Shown in pieces: positions 1 through 6,094 of a stretch of DNA of 20,504 nucleotides. The DNA lies in assembly GCA_964481705.1 (NCBI GenBank), contig CAYZUC010000049.1, positions 1-20,504 on the forward strand, written 5' to 3'. Origin of the DNA: CAYZUC01 sp964481705 (lineage in GTDB: Bacteria > Bacillota > Clostridia > Lachnospirales > Lachnospiraceae). Made by a program: the position numbers and the translations under genes. The stretch's first letter is position 1. Each line of letters starts with the position of its first letter. Under the pieces are notes generated by a model. It made no database searches. It saw only the letters and a list, made by a program, of their open reading frames with translations, and was not told the DNA's origin.

Positions 1-702
1 TATATCAGTAAAGTGACAGGAATTCCGATTGTGGATCTTGCAACACAGGTCATCATTGGCAAGACAATTCGGGATCTGGGATATGAACCAGGGCTTCAGA
101 AGGAAGCTGATTATATCGCAATCAAGATGCCGGTATTCTCCTTTGAGAAGATTTACGGCGCTGAGATTAGCCTTGGTCCGGAGATGAAATCCACTGGGGA
201 ATGTCTTGGTATTGCTAAGACATTTGACGAAGCACTTTACAAGGCATTTATTGGTGCTGGAATCAAGCTTCCCAAGTATAAGCAGGTCATCATTACCGTG
301 AAAGATGCAGATAAAAATGAAGCGATTGGTATTGGTCGTCGTTTCGAGGCACTTGGTTACAAGGTATATGCAACAAGAAGTACGGCCAATGTATTGCGTG
401 AGAACGGTGTGAAAGCATTGAAGGTGAATAAAATTGCGCAGGAATCACCGACGGTTATGGACTTGATTCTTGGACATAAAATCGATCTGGTCGTAGACAC
501 GCCAACACAAGGACGTGATAAGAGCAGAGACGGATTCTTAATTCGTAGAACAGCAATTGAGACTGGTATTCATTGTCTTACTTCTCTTGACACTGTTAAT
601 GCACTTCTTACCAGTATGGAAAGTGCCAATCCGGAGCAGCTTACATTAATTGATATTGCGACGGTAACTAATGGATATGTCTGTGATAAAGCACAGTCAT
701 AA
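1..702 (+). CDS. carB: Carbamoyl-phosphate synthase large subunit, C-terminal part (5' truncated by window)
   Basis: This is the last 233 residues of the large subunit of carbamoyl-phosphate synthase, which makes carbamoyl phosphate from bicarbonate, ammonia (from glutamine via CarA) and two ATP for pyrimidine and arginine synthesis. The reading frame is open from base 1, so the start lies outside the window. The first part (ISKVTGIPIVDLATQVIIGK, then KMPVFSFEKI) matches the end of the second ATP-grasp half. The segment from about residue 95 onward (ITVKDADKNEAIGIGRRFEALGYKVYAT, abbreviated as the Rossmann-like start) is the MGS-type allosteric domain that binds UMP or ornithine in family members. 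The end, with DTVNALL, is typical of CarB C-termini. The next gene starts 14 bases after the stop with no terminator between them, so cotranscription is likely. Identification is secure; only the pathway role (pyrimidine versus arginine) is undecided. Confidence 0.95.
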   Translation, partial: YISKVTGIPIVDLATQVIIGKTIRDLGYEPGLQKEADYIAIKMPVFSFEKIYGAEISLGPEMKSTGECLGIAKTFDEALYKAFIGAGIKLPKYKQVIITVKDADKNEAIGIGRRFEALGYKVYATRSTANVLRENGVKALKVNKIAQESPTVMDLILGHKIDLVVDTPTQGRDKSRDGFLIRRTAIETGIHCLTSLDTVNALLTSMESANPEQLTLIDIATVTNGYVCDKAQS

Positions 703-716
703 TCTTGGAGAAACAT

Positions 717-2981
717 ATGATAAAATCATTGCGTGATAAATACTACAGCAAAGCATTGTTATTCAGTGGTGGAATATTTCTGATTTGTGCGGTTCTCTGC
801 TTGGGCTATATTTACAAGTTTAAACAAGCCATGAAAGTAGAAATCGTTGGTACTTGTGAGGCAAATTGTGCAGTTGGTGGAAAAATTATTGCTGAGCGTT
901 TTGCAACAGACCGCAATCTTGTGAAGCAAAGTGCGGGACGAATCGAAAAGCTGAGTAAACTGCCAGATGAAGAGATTTATGGAATTCTTGCTGAGTGTGA
1001 ACAATCTGAGAATTTCGATCAGGTATTCTATTTTGGTGTGAACGGACAAATGATTCATAGCAACGGTCAGGAGACCATGATCGAAAATGGACTTGAGGAT
1101 ATGAAGCTCGAAGAGAATGATTATTCAAACGGACCGGTGGTTGCGGCTCATATGGATGCTGATATGAATACTTCCAGTATCCTCATTATCAGCCCTGTTT
1201 ATAAGGAAGAGCAGACTATTGGATATGTCATTGGAGAGACAGCAACAGAGAATGCTGAGCTTGTCTCTGTTGATGATTTTTATCAGGTTGACCCAGTATT
1301 CTATATTGTACAGGAAGACGGACGGATTGTATCCAAATATGCAGAGCTGGGAAATGAGATTACGGAAATTGTTGGAGTGAAGAATCTCTGTTCAGCAATC
1401 GAAGAAATGGATAGTATCTATTTTAATCAAAAATCGGATATTGATAAGTGGAGAACAGACCTCGAGAAACAAAAGGAGGGGTCGATTTCGATTCCGTTCC
1501 GTGAGGGATTATATCATTTTGTCTATGTACCGATTGATACACAGACAGGCTGGAGTCTGATTACGGTAGTTTCCGATGATACTGTAGTCGGTATTGTACA
1601 GGATCAGATTACGAGCACGATACTCATATGTGTGTTTATTCTTTTGCTTGTTCTATTACTGGTAGTCTATATCAGTACTACAGCTATTCAGTCGGGTAAG
1701 AAGATTGAGAGTATCGCATACTCGGATGAATTAACTTGTGCTAAGAATATGAACTACTTTAAGAAAAGGGCAATGGAGCTGATTCAATCCGAAAAAAGGC
1801 TGCCATATGTGCTTGTATGTTATGACATTTCCGGTTTTCGATATATTAATGAGGCATTTGGTCACGAACGTGGGAATGAAATACTCCGTATGCTTGCAGA
1901 GTATGGGCAGGAATCCTTTGGTTCCAAGGAGGTATTTGCTCGTAATACAGCCGATCAGTTTGTTGCTTTGATGGCTGATTTAGGTGATATTAGTGCTCGT
2001 ATGGATAGCTTTACGCAGAGGATCAATGAGTATGCCAGAAATATTGACGTAAGCTTCCCTATTTTCCTGCGTGCAGGTTATTACCGTGTAAAGAAAGCGG
2101 ATACCGATATTTCATCTATGATTGATAAGGCTGATATAGCGCGCAGGACCATTTCGCGTGATTCGAAAATATGGACAGTCAGCTACTCCGGTCAGATGCA
2201 GAGAGAACTCAAGATCCGTGAAGAGATAGAGTCTTCCATGGAGCAAGCGCTTGTCCATAATGAGTTTGAAGTGTATCTACAGCCGAAATTTGATCTGTTT
2301 CGTAATGAGGTGGCGGGCGCTGAGGCCTTGGTACGCTGGGTGAAAGCAGATGGTACAATGGTTTATCCGGATCAATTTATTCCAATTTTTGAACAGAATG
2401 GATTTGTAGAGAAATTAGATTTCTTTATGCTGGAAAGCATTTGTAAGATGATACATAAGCTAATTGGTGAAGGAAAAAAGGTAGTACCTATTTCTGTAAA
2501 TCAGAGTCGTGTTCTTCTTATGAGTCTGGACTATGTAAAAAAGGTTCAATATATTTTAAAGAAGTATGAGGTTCCCAAGGATGCAATCGAGCTTGAATTG
2601 ACGGAGACGGTCTTTTTCGATGACAGAGATCGTATGATATCTGTTATGAATGAATTGAAATCCAGTGATATCTTGTGGGATATCGATGATTTTGGAACGG
2701 GTTTTTCATCCTTGAATCTGTTGAAGGATGTACCGTTTGATTGCTTGAAAATTGATCGTGGTTTCTTTAGTGAGACTACCAATTCCGAAACAAGCAAATT
2801 GATACTTAGGAAAATAGTTGAGATGGCTGAGGGTATTCACGTGCAATGTATTTGTGAGGGCGTTGAGACGGAAGAACAGGCACAGTTCCTCCGCAGTATT
2901 GGATGCCGTTATGCACAGGGATTCCTATACTCAAAACCTATTCCGTTAGGAGAATTTATAGAGCGTTATGTTACAGAGTAG
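717..2981 (+). CDS. Membrane-anchored EAL-domain c-di-GMP phosphodiesterase with degenerate GGDEF domain
   Basis: Predicted to hydrolyse cyclic di-GMP at the inner face of the membrane in response to an external signal. I choose ATG 717, six bases after GGAG (707-710), over an in-frame TTG at 705. Order: membrane helix about 14-32, an extracellular region of roughly 265 residues resembling Cache-type sensors, a second helix about 299-319, a GGDEF-type domain about 335-490, and an EAL domain about 515-750. The GGDEF signature is replaced by NTADQF near residue 410, so cyclase activity is probably lost and the domain may only regulate. The EAL domain keeps its expected catalytic set: EALVRW, SVNQSR, ELTET, DDFGTGFSS, LKIDR, EGVET and the Q of AQGF. 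It follows carB by 14 bases and overlaps queH by 14 bases, so it sits inside an otherwise metabolic operon. Function as a phosphodiesterase is inferred from motifs; the ligand of the sensor is unknown. Confidence 0.88.
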   Translation: MIKSLRDKYYSKALLFSGGIFLICAVLCLGYIYKFKQAMKVEIVGTCEANCAVGGKIIAERFATDRNLVKQSAGRIEKLSKLPDEEIYGILAECEQSENFDQVFYFGVNGQMIHSNGQETMIENGLEDMKLEENDYSNGPVVAAHMDADMNTSSILIISPVYKEEQTIGYVIGETATENAELVSVDDFYQVDPVFYIVQEDGRIVSKYAELGNEITEIVGVKNLCSAIEEMDSIYFNQKSDIDKWRTDLEKQKEGSISIPFREGLYHFVYVPIDTQTGWSLITVVSDDTVVGIVQDQITSTILICVFILLLVLLLVVYISTTAIQSGKKIESIAYSDELTCAKNMNYFKKRAMELIQSEKRLPYVLVCYDISGFRYINEAFGHERGNEILRMLAEYGQESFGSKEVFARNTADQFVALMADLGDISARMDSFTQRINEYARNIDVSFPIFLRAGYYRVKKADTDISSMIDKADIARRTISRDSKIWTVSYSGQMQRELKIREEIESSMEQALVHNEFEVYLQPKFDLFRNEVAGAEALVRWVKADGTMVYPDQFIPIFEQNGFVEKLDFFMLESICKMIHKLIGEGKKVVPISVNQSRVLLMSLDYVKKVQYILKKYEVPKDAIELELTETVFFDDRDRMISVMNELKSSDILWDIDDFGTGFSSLNLLKDVPFDCLKIDRGFFSETTNSETSKLILRKIVEMAEGIHVQCICEGVETEEQAQFLRSIGCRYAQGFLYSKPIPLGEFIERYVTE

Positions 2982-3567
2982 AAATTATCAAAAGGAGCTT
3001 TCTGAGCTCCTTTTGACGTTAGAAAACAAACAAACCAAGCCGAAACTTCTCATGCATAGCTGTTGTGCACCATGCTCGAGCTATGTTATGGAATATTTAT
3101 CATCACATTTTGATATGACGATGTTTTTTTATAATCCCAATATTTCTTCTGCAGAAGAATATGAGAAGCGCCGGAAGGAATTATCACGTCTCGTGGAGCA
3201 TTACCCGGTGAAGTTGGAGCTGGGTGATTATGAACCCTCGAGATTTTATGATGCAGTCAAAGGAATGGAGAAGCTTCCGGAAGGGGGAGAGCGGTGTTTT
3301 GTGTGTTATGAATTACGGATGCGGGAAGCGGCTAAGATGGCTTCTGTTAACGGTTATGATTATTTTACAACAACGTTATCAATCAGCCCTCATAAAAATG
3401 CGCAGAAGATCAATGAAATTGGAGAAAAACTGGCAGTAGAGTATGGAGTAGGTCATCTTCCATCTGATTTCAAAAAAAGGAACGGATATAAGCGGTCCAT
3501 CGAGCTATCCAAAGAGTATGAACTGTATCGTCAAGACTATTGTGGATGTGTGTTTTCCAAAAGGTAG
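2968..3567 (+). CDS. queH: Epoxyqueuosine reductase QueH
   Basis: QueH (formerly DUF208) performs the last step of queuosine tRNA modification, reducing epoxyqueuosine to queuosine; it replaces the unrelated, cobalamin-dependent QueG. The 199-residue protein has the family cysteines: HSCCAPCSSY (C32, C33, C36), CFVCYELRM (C110, C113) and DYCGC (C192, C194), plus FFYNPNI and the TTLSISPHKN segment. These cysteines hold the iron-sulfur cluster and second metal site described for the family. The start at ATG 2968 lies within the end of the upstream EAL gene (14-base overlap), giving an N-terminus (NYQKEL just before the first cysteines) of normal length. A perfect 10-bp hairpin (2990-3014) lies inside the first codons. 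No other queuosine gene is in the window. The assignment is confident. Confidence 0.92.
   Translation: MLQSRNYQKELSELLLTLENKQTKPKLLMHSCCAPCSSYVMEYLSSHFDMTMFFYNPNISSAEEYEKRRKELSRLVEHYPVKLELGDYEPSRFYDAVKGMEKLPEGGERCFVCYELRMREAAKMASVNGYDYFTTTLSISPHKNAQKINEIGEKLAVEYGVGHLPSDFKKRNGYKRSIELSKEYELYRQDYCGCVFSKR
2990..3014 (+). other. Perfect 10-bp hairpin inside 5' end of queH
   Basis: AAAAGGAGCT (2990-2999) and AGCTCCTTTT (3005-3014) are exact reverse complements around a five-base loop. In RNA this makes a stem with a short U run on its 3' side, resembling a weak intrinsic terminator placed nine bases after the EAL stop codon. It is entirely inside queH codons 8-16. It could terminate or slow the upstream transcript, or damp queH translation. 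The U tract is only four long, so full termination is doubtful. Confidence 0.45.
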
Positions 3568-3587
3568 TGTGCAGGAAAAGGGGAATA

Positions 3588-3611
3588 GTGTGAAAAATGA
3601 ATTTTTCACAC
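3588..3611. promoter_or_regulatory. 24-bp perfect dyad upstream of the carbamoyltransferase-like gene (candidate operator)
   Basis: GTGTGAAAAAT (3588-3598) and ATTTTTCACAC (3601-3611) are exact inverted copies separated by GA. The two-base centre and A/T-rich core are more typical of a dimeric-repressor site than of an RNA terminator, and no T run follows. It lies between queH and the carbamoyltransferase-like gene and overlaps the first codons of a possible leader ORF. No regulator can be assigned. Confidence 0.5.
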
Positions 3612-3667
3612 GGCAAATTTGTGCTTGCGCCCAAAGTTTGCGGTGTATTAGCAAGAATGGAGAATAG
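3590..3667 (+). CDS. Possible 25-residue leader ORF with duplicated start region
   Basis: A GTG at 3590, six bases after GGGG (3580-3583), opens a 25-codon frame that ends at TAG 3665-3667, one base before the ATG of the next gene. The ribosome site plus start is a near copy of the one used by the next gene: 3580-3598 and 3659-3677 match at 16 of 19 bases. Such an arrangement suits translational coupling or leader control. The peptide has three cysteines (ICACAQSLRC) and no known relative that I recognise. It may instead be a remnant of local duplication with no product. Confidence 0.25.
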   Translation: MKNEFFTRQICACAQSLRCISKNGE

Positions 3668-3668
3668 T

Positions 3669-4514
3669 ATGAAAGATTTTATTCGTATAACGGATTTGTC
3701 TCGCTCGGATATAAAGGAGATATTTTGTCTTGCGGACGAATTATCGTCGAAGCAGCAGAGTGCTCCTCTTGTAGGAAAGACAGTTGTGCTTTTCTTCCCG
3801 GCTACTAGTATTCGTACTAGAGTAACTTTTGAGAAAGGAATTTCTCTTCTTGGGGGTCAATCCATCTTGTTTGCTCCAGAGACTCTGGACAAACGTGAAG
3901 ATTTACGTGACGTATGTGGTTATCTCAGTAATTGGGCAGATTTACTTGTGGTACGTCATCAAGACATTGGTCTTATTGAAAGAATGTCAGAGTATTCGAG
4001 AGCCCCGGTTGTGAATGCTATGACGAGTGAGAATCATCCCTGTGAAGTCTTGTCGGATATTTATTCACTTTCTAAGATAAGGAAAGACTATCTAAAAAAG
4101 AAATATCTATTCTGTGGAACGAATAGTAATATTGGTCGTTCTTGGAAAGAGGCAGCGGAAGTACTTTCTCTTGACTTGTCTCAATGCTGTGCTTTGGGAT
4201 ATGAGATTCCTGGACTGAAAGTATATCATAAGATAGAAGAAGCAATTCAGGGCAAAGACATTATTTGTACAGATTCTATTCCAACTGCGTTGATCGACAA
4301 ATTTAATAACTGCCAAGTGAGTCTAGAAACAATGAAATTGGCAAATGCAGGGGCGGTGCTGAATCCCTGTCCACCATTCTTCCGCGGAGAGGAGGTTACG
4401 GAGGAGGTAATAGATTCCGAATACTTTGTTAATTATACGTTTAAAAAATCGTTATTAGAGGTTCAACAAGCCGTTTTATTATTCTTACTAAAAAAGAATC
4501 GAAAAAGTACTTGA
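3669..4514 (+). CDS. Divergent ornithine/aspartate carbamoyltransferase-family protein
   Basis: The 281-residue protein has the overall layout of ornithine carbamoyltransferase, which joins carbamoyl phosphate to ornithine, but its active-site motifs differ. The STRTR phosphate loop is SIRTR (47-51), HPxQ is HPCE (123-126), the DxxxSMG-type segment is TDSIP (201-205), and HCLP is NPCPP (232-236) with the cysteine displaced. The usual arginine near the C-terminus appears to be lysine. Start ATG 3669 is chosen for GGAG six bases upstream and for an N-terminus (MKDFIRITDL) that fits the family; an in-frame ATG at 3597 would add 24 unrelated residues. It is shorter than most family members (about 310). 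It may use another amine acceptor or have lost catalysis. It lies three genes after carB, the source of its presumed co-substrate. Family membership is firm, substrate unknown. Confidence 0.75.
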   Translation: MKDFIRITDLSRSDIKEIFCLADELSSKQQSAPLVGKTVVLFFPATSIRTRVTFEKGISLLGGQSILFAPETLDKREDLRDVCGYLSNWADLLVVRHQDIGLIERMSEYSRAPVVNAMTSENHPCEVLSDIYSLSKIRKDYLKKKYLFCGTNSNIGRSWKEAAEVLSLDLSQCCALGYEIPGLKVYHKIEEAIQGKDIICTDSIPTALIDKFNNCQVSLETMKLANAGAVLNPCPPFFRGEEVTEEVIDSEYFVNYTFKKSLLEVQQAVLLFLLKKNRKST

Positions 4515-4539
4515 CCTGTCGTAGTAATCGTGCTACTAT
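4511..4539 (+). promoter_or_regulatory. Sigma-A promoter for the padR gene pair
   Basis: TTGACC (4511-4516) and TACTAT (4534-4539) are spaced by 17 bases. The -35 box overlaps the stop codon of the carbamoyltransferase-like gene. The spacer carries GTAGTA...TGCTAC, a near-perfect dyad, and a degenerate version (4517-4530) of the 14-bp unit repeated downstream, as expected of an autoregulated promoter. Confidence 0.7.
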
Positions 4540-4547
4540 ACATTTGT

Positions 4548-4617
4548 CAGACGTAGTACGACAGACGTAGTACACCTGACGAAGTACATCTGATGGAGTA
4601 CATCAGATGCAGTACTT
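4548..4617 (+). repeat. Five tandem 14-bp repeats in the padR leader
   Basis: Five units of exactly 14 bases follow the promoter head to tail: 4548-4561, 4562-4575, 4576-4589, 4590-4603 and 4604-4617. The pattern is roughly C-A/T-G-A-C/T-G-N-A-GTAC-N-N, and every unit carries the self-complementary GTAC at positions 9-12. Units 3-5 also form an exact inverted repeat, CATCTGATG (4587-4595) and CATCAGATG (4601-4609), around five bases. The array lies in the likely 5' UTR, just downstream of the predicted start point. It is best read as a cluster of binding sites for the adjacent PadR protein, though an RNA role is possible. Confidence 0.7.
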
Positions 4618-4643
4618 GGAAGAAACAAGAATGGAGGATGCGA

Positions 4644-4991
4644 ATGATGGAAATCAGTAGTGATGTTATTCGTGGTTACAGCGATCCGATTATTTTGTTT
4701 CTTCTCCAGGAGGCAGACTCTTACGGCTATGAGATTTCGAAATCCATTAAGGACCGTTCGAGAGAGAAATATGTGATGAAAGAGACAACGTTATATTCCG
4801 CCTTTAACCGACTGGAAAAAAACGGACATATTGAATCCTATTATGGAGATGAGACGCAAGGAAAGCGAAGAACCTATTACCGTATTACAGAAAAAGGGAA
4901 ATGCTATTATCGAGAGAAATGTGATGAATGGAAACTTACAAAGGAAGTTGTCAACGAGTTTATGAGGAGTGAAGAAGATGGAAACAATTAG
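4644..4991 (+). CDS. PadR-family transcriptional regulator
   Basis: A 115-residue winged-helix repressor of the PadR type. The family signature is clear: DPIILFLLQEADSYGYEI, then TTLYSAFNRLEKNGHIESYYG (recognition helix and wing) and GKRRTYYRITEKGK, followed by a short C-terminal dimerisation helix. ATG 4644 is chosen for GGAGG (4633-4637) six bases upstream; ATG 4647 is equally possible. A longer in-frame start at 4593 is rejected because it lies within the repeat array. The gene overlaps the following membrane-protein gene by 14 bases. PadR proteins of this subgroup commonly pair with HAAS-domain membrane proteins and repress their own operon, which fits the repeat array upstream. The inducing ligand or signal is unknown. 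Confidence 0.9.
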   Translation: MMEISSDVIRGYSDPIILFLLQEADSYGYEISKSIKDRSREKYVMKETTLYSAFNRLEKNGHIESYYGDETQGKRRTYYRITEKGKCYYREKCDEWKLTKEVVNEFMRSEEDGNN

Positions 4992-5973
4992 AATGTATTT
5001 GGAAAACATGTTTCAGGCATTGCCTAAGACAAGTGAAGTACTGAATATGAAAGATGAGCTTTTGGGACATATGACGGACAAATACAATGAACTAAAAGCA
5101 CAAGGAAAATCTGAGAATGAAGCGGTTGGAATCGTTATTTCCGAGTTCGGTAATATTGATGAGTTAAAGCAGGAAATGGGATTGAATGAGAGCGCTTCAA
5201 CCGTGGATACGGAAAATATCCGTGTAGTTGAGCGCAAGGAAGCACTGGATTACATCGCACTAAAGAAAAATAACGGAAGAAGAGTTGGACTTGGTGTCAT
5301 GCTGATTCTCTTTGGTGTATCAATTATGTTATTTGTTAGTGGAAGTCTGGAAGCCAGATTTGGGGAAGGTATGATTGCAGAAGGTGGAGGTGTGATTGGA
5401 GTATGTATTCTGTTGATTTGTGTTGCGATTGCAGTTGCGCTCTTCATTTATTCCGGAAGCATGGAAGAAAAATATGACTACCTGAAGAAAAAGTTTTCCA
5501 TTCGAACAGATTTGGCAACTGAGTTAAACGGTCTTATGGATTCCTATCGTCCAACCTATACACTTTCTGTCGTTATTGGTGTAACCATGATTATTATTGG
5601 TGTTATACCGGTTCTTGTTACATCTATTTTCGAGGAAATGGGTATATGGGGTGATACGCTGTCAACATTGGGAGTATGCTTCCTCATAAGCTTTGTAGGC
5701 GTAGCAGTATTTATCTTTATATATTTTGGAAGTCTGAAAGAGGCTTACTCGACTCTGCTGCAGGTTGGTGAATACTCCAGTGATCACAAGGAGGATGATA
5801 AACTTGTAAGTGCAGTAGCGGCTGTTGTTTGGCCAATTACCGTAGTGGTATTTTTGATCTGGGGATTTGTTTATGACGGATGGGGTATTTCCTGGATCTT
5901 ATTCCCTATAGTAGGACTTTTATTCGGTGCATTTAGTGGAGTAGTGAACATACTTAAGCATGGTACAAAATAA
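4978..5973 (+). CDS. HAAS-domain (DUF1700-like) six-helix membrane protein, PadR partner
   Basis: A 331-residue protein with a soluble N-terminal helical domain of about 75 residues (RMYLENMFQALPKTSEV, then ELLGHMTDKYNEL and EAVGIVISEFGNIDEL), the pattern of the HAAS / permease-prefix domain found next to PadR regulators. After a charged linker come about six hydrophobic segments, in three pairs, each second member followed by a similar motif (FIYSGSMEEKYDYL, FIYFGSLKEAYSTL), suggesting an internal duplication. The ATG at 4978 is chosen over a GTG at 4969 because AGGAG (4965-4969) is eight bases before it. The gene starts inside padR and is surely co-expressed. The likely role is membrane sensing or control of PadR activity. 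No ABC transporter or permease follows, unlike many such loci. Confidence 0.8.
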   Translation: METIRMYLENMFQALPKTSEVLNMKDELLGHMTDKYNELKAQGKSENEAVGIVISEFGNIDELKQEMGLNESASTVDTENIRVVERKEALDYIALKKNNGRRVGLGVMLILFGVSIMLFVSGSLEARFGEGMIAEGGGVIGVCILLICVAIAVALFIYSGSMEEKYDYLKKKFSIRTDLATELNGLMDSYRPTYTLSVVIGVTMIIIGVIPVLVTSIFEEMGIWGDTLSTLGVCFLISFVGVAVFIFIYFGSLKEAYSTLLQVGEYSSDHKEDDKLVSAVAAVVWPITVVVFLIWGFVYDGWGISWILFPIVGLLFGAFSGVVNILKHGTK

Positions 5974-5979
5974 TACAAC

Positions 5980-6008
5980 TTGACATGAAAATAAGAACTC
6001 CCTATAAT
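5980..6008 (+). promoter_or_regulatory. Perfect-consensus sigma-A promoter for the MATE gene
   Basis: TTGACA (5980-5985), a 17-base spacer and TATAAT (6003-6008) match the sigma-A consensus at every position. The start point should fall near 6014-6016, directly before the hairpin at 6018-6059. Confidence 0.85.
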
Positions 6009-6017
6009 AGAAAAGGC

Positions 6018-6059
6018 AATGGCATTGTGATCGTCAAATTGACGATGAGCAGTGCCATT
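6018..6059 (+). promoter_or_regulatory. Bulged stem-loop at the 5' end of the MATE transcript
   Basis: Outer arms 6018-6027 (AATGGCATTG) and 6050-6059 (CAGTGCCATT) pair over ten positions with one T-G wobble. An internal loop (TGA / TGAG) separates them from an inner exact dyad, TCGTC-AAATT-GACGA (6031-6045). It starts within a few bases of the predicted transcript start. It can serve as an RNA hairpin (attenuator or 5' stabiliser) or the inner 15-bp palindrome can be an operator. The run after the stem is only TTTTGTT, so constitutive termination seems unlikely. Confidence 0.6.
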
Positions 6060-6094
6060 TTGTTGCTGGTGATAGAAGACAGATAGGAGTTACA

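Noticed and set aside
3597..3668. 24-residue N-terminal extension of the carbamoyltransferase-like protein
   Set aside because: The extension is unlike the family, its ATG lies inside the 24-bp dyad, and ATG 3669 has a well-spaced GGAG.
4548..4617. CRISPR-like regular repeats
   Set aside because: Units are 14 bases and directly adjacent with no spacers; no cas genes are present.
4593..4643. 17-residue extension of PadR
   Set aside because: It is encoded by the repeat array, has no ribosome site, and PadR proteins normally begin near ATG 4644.
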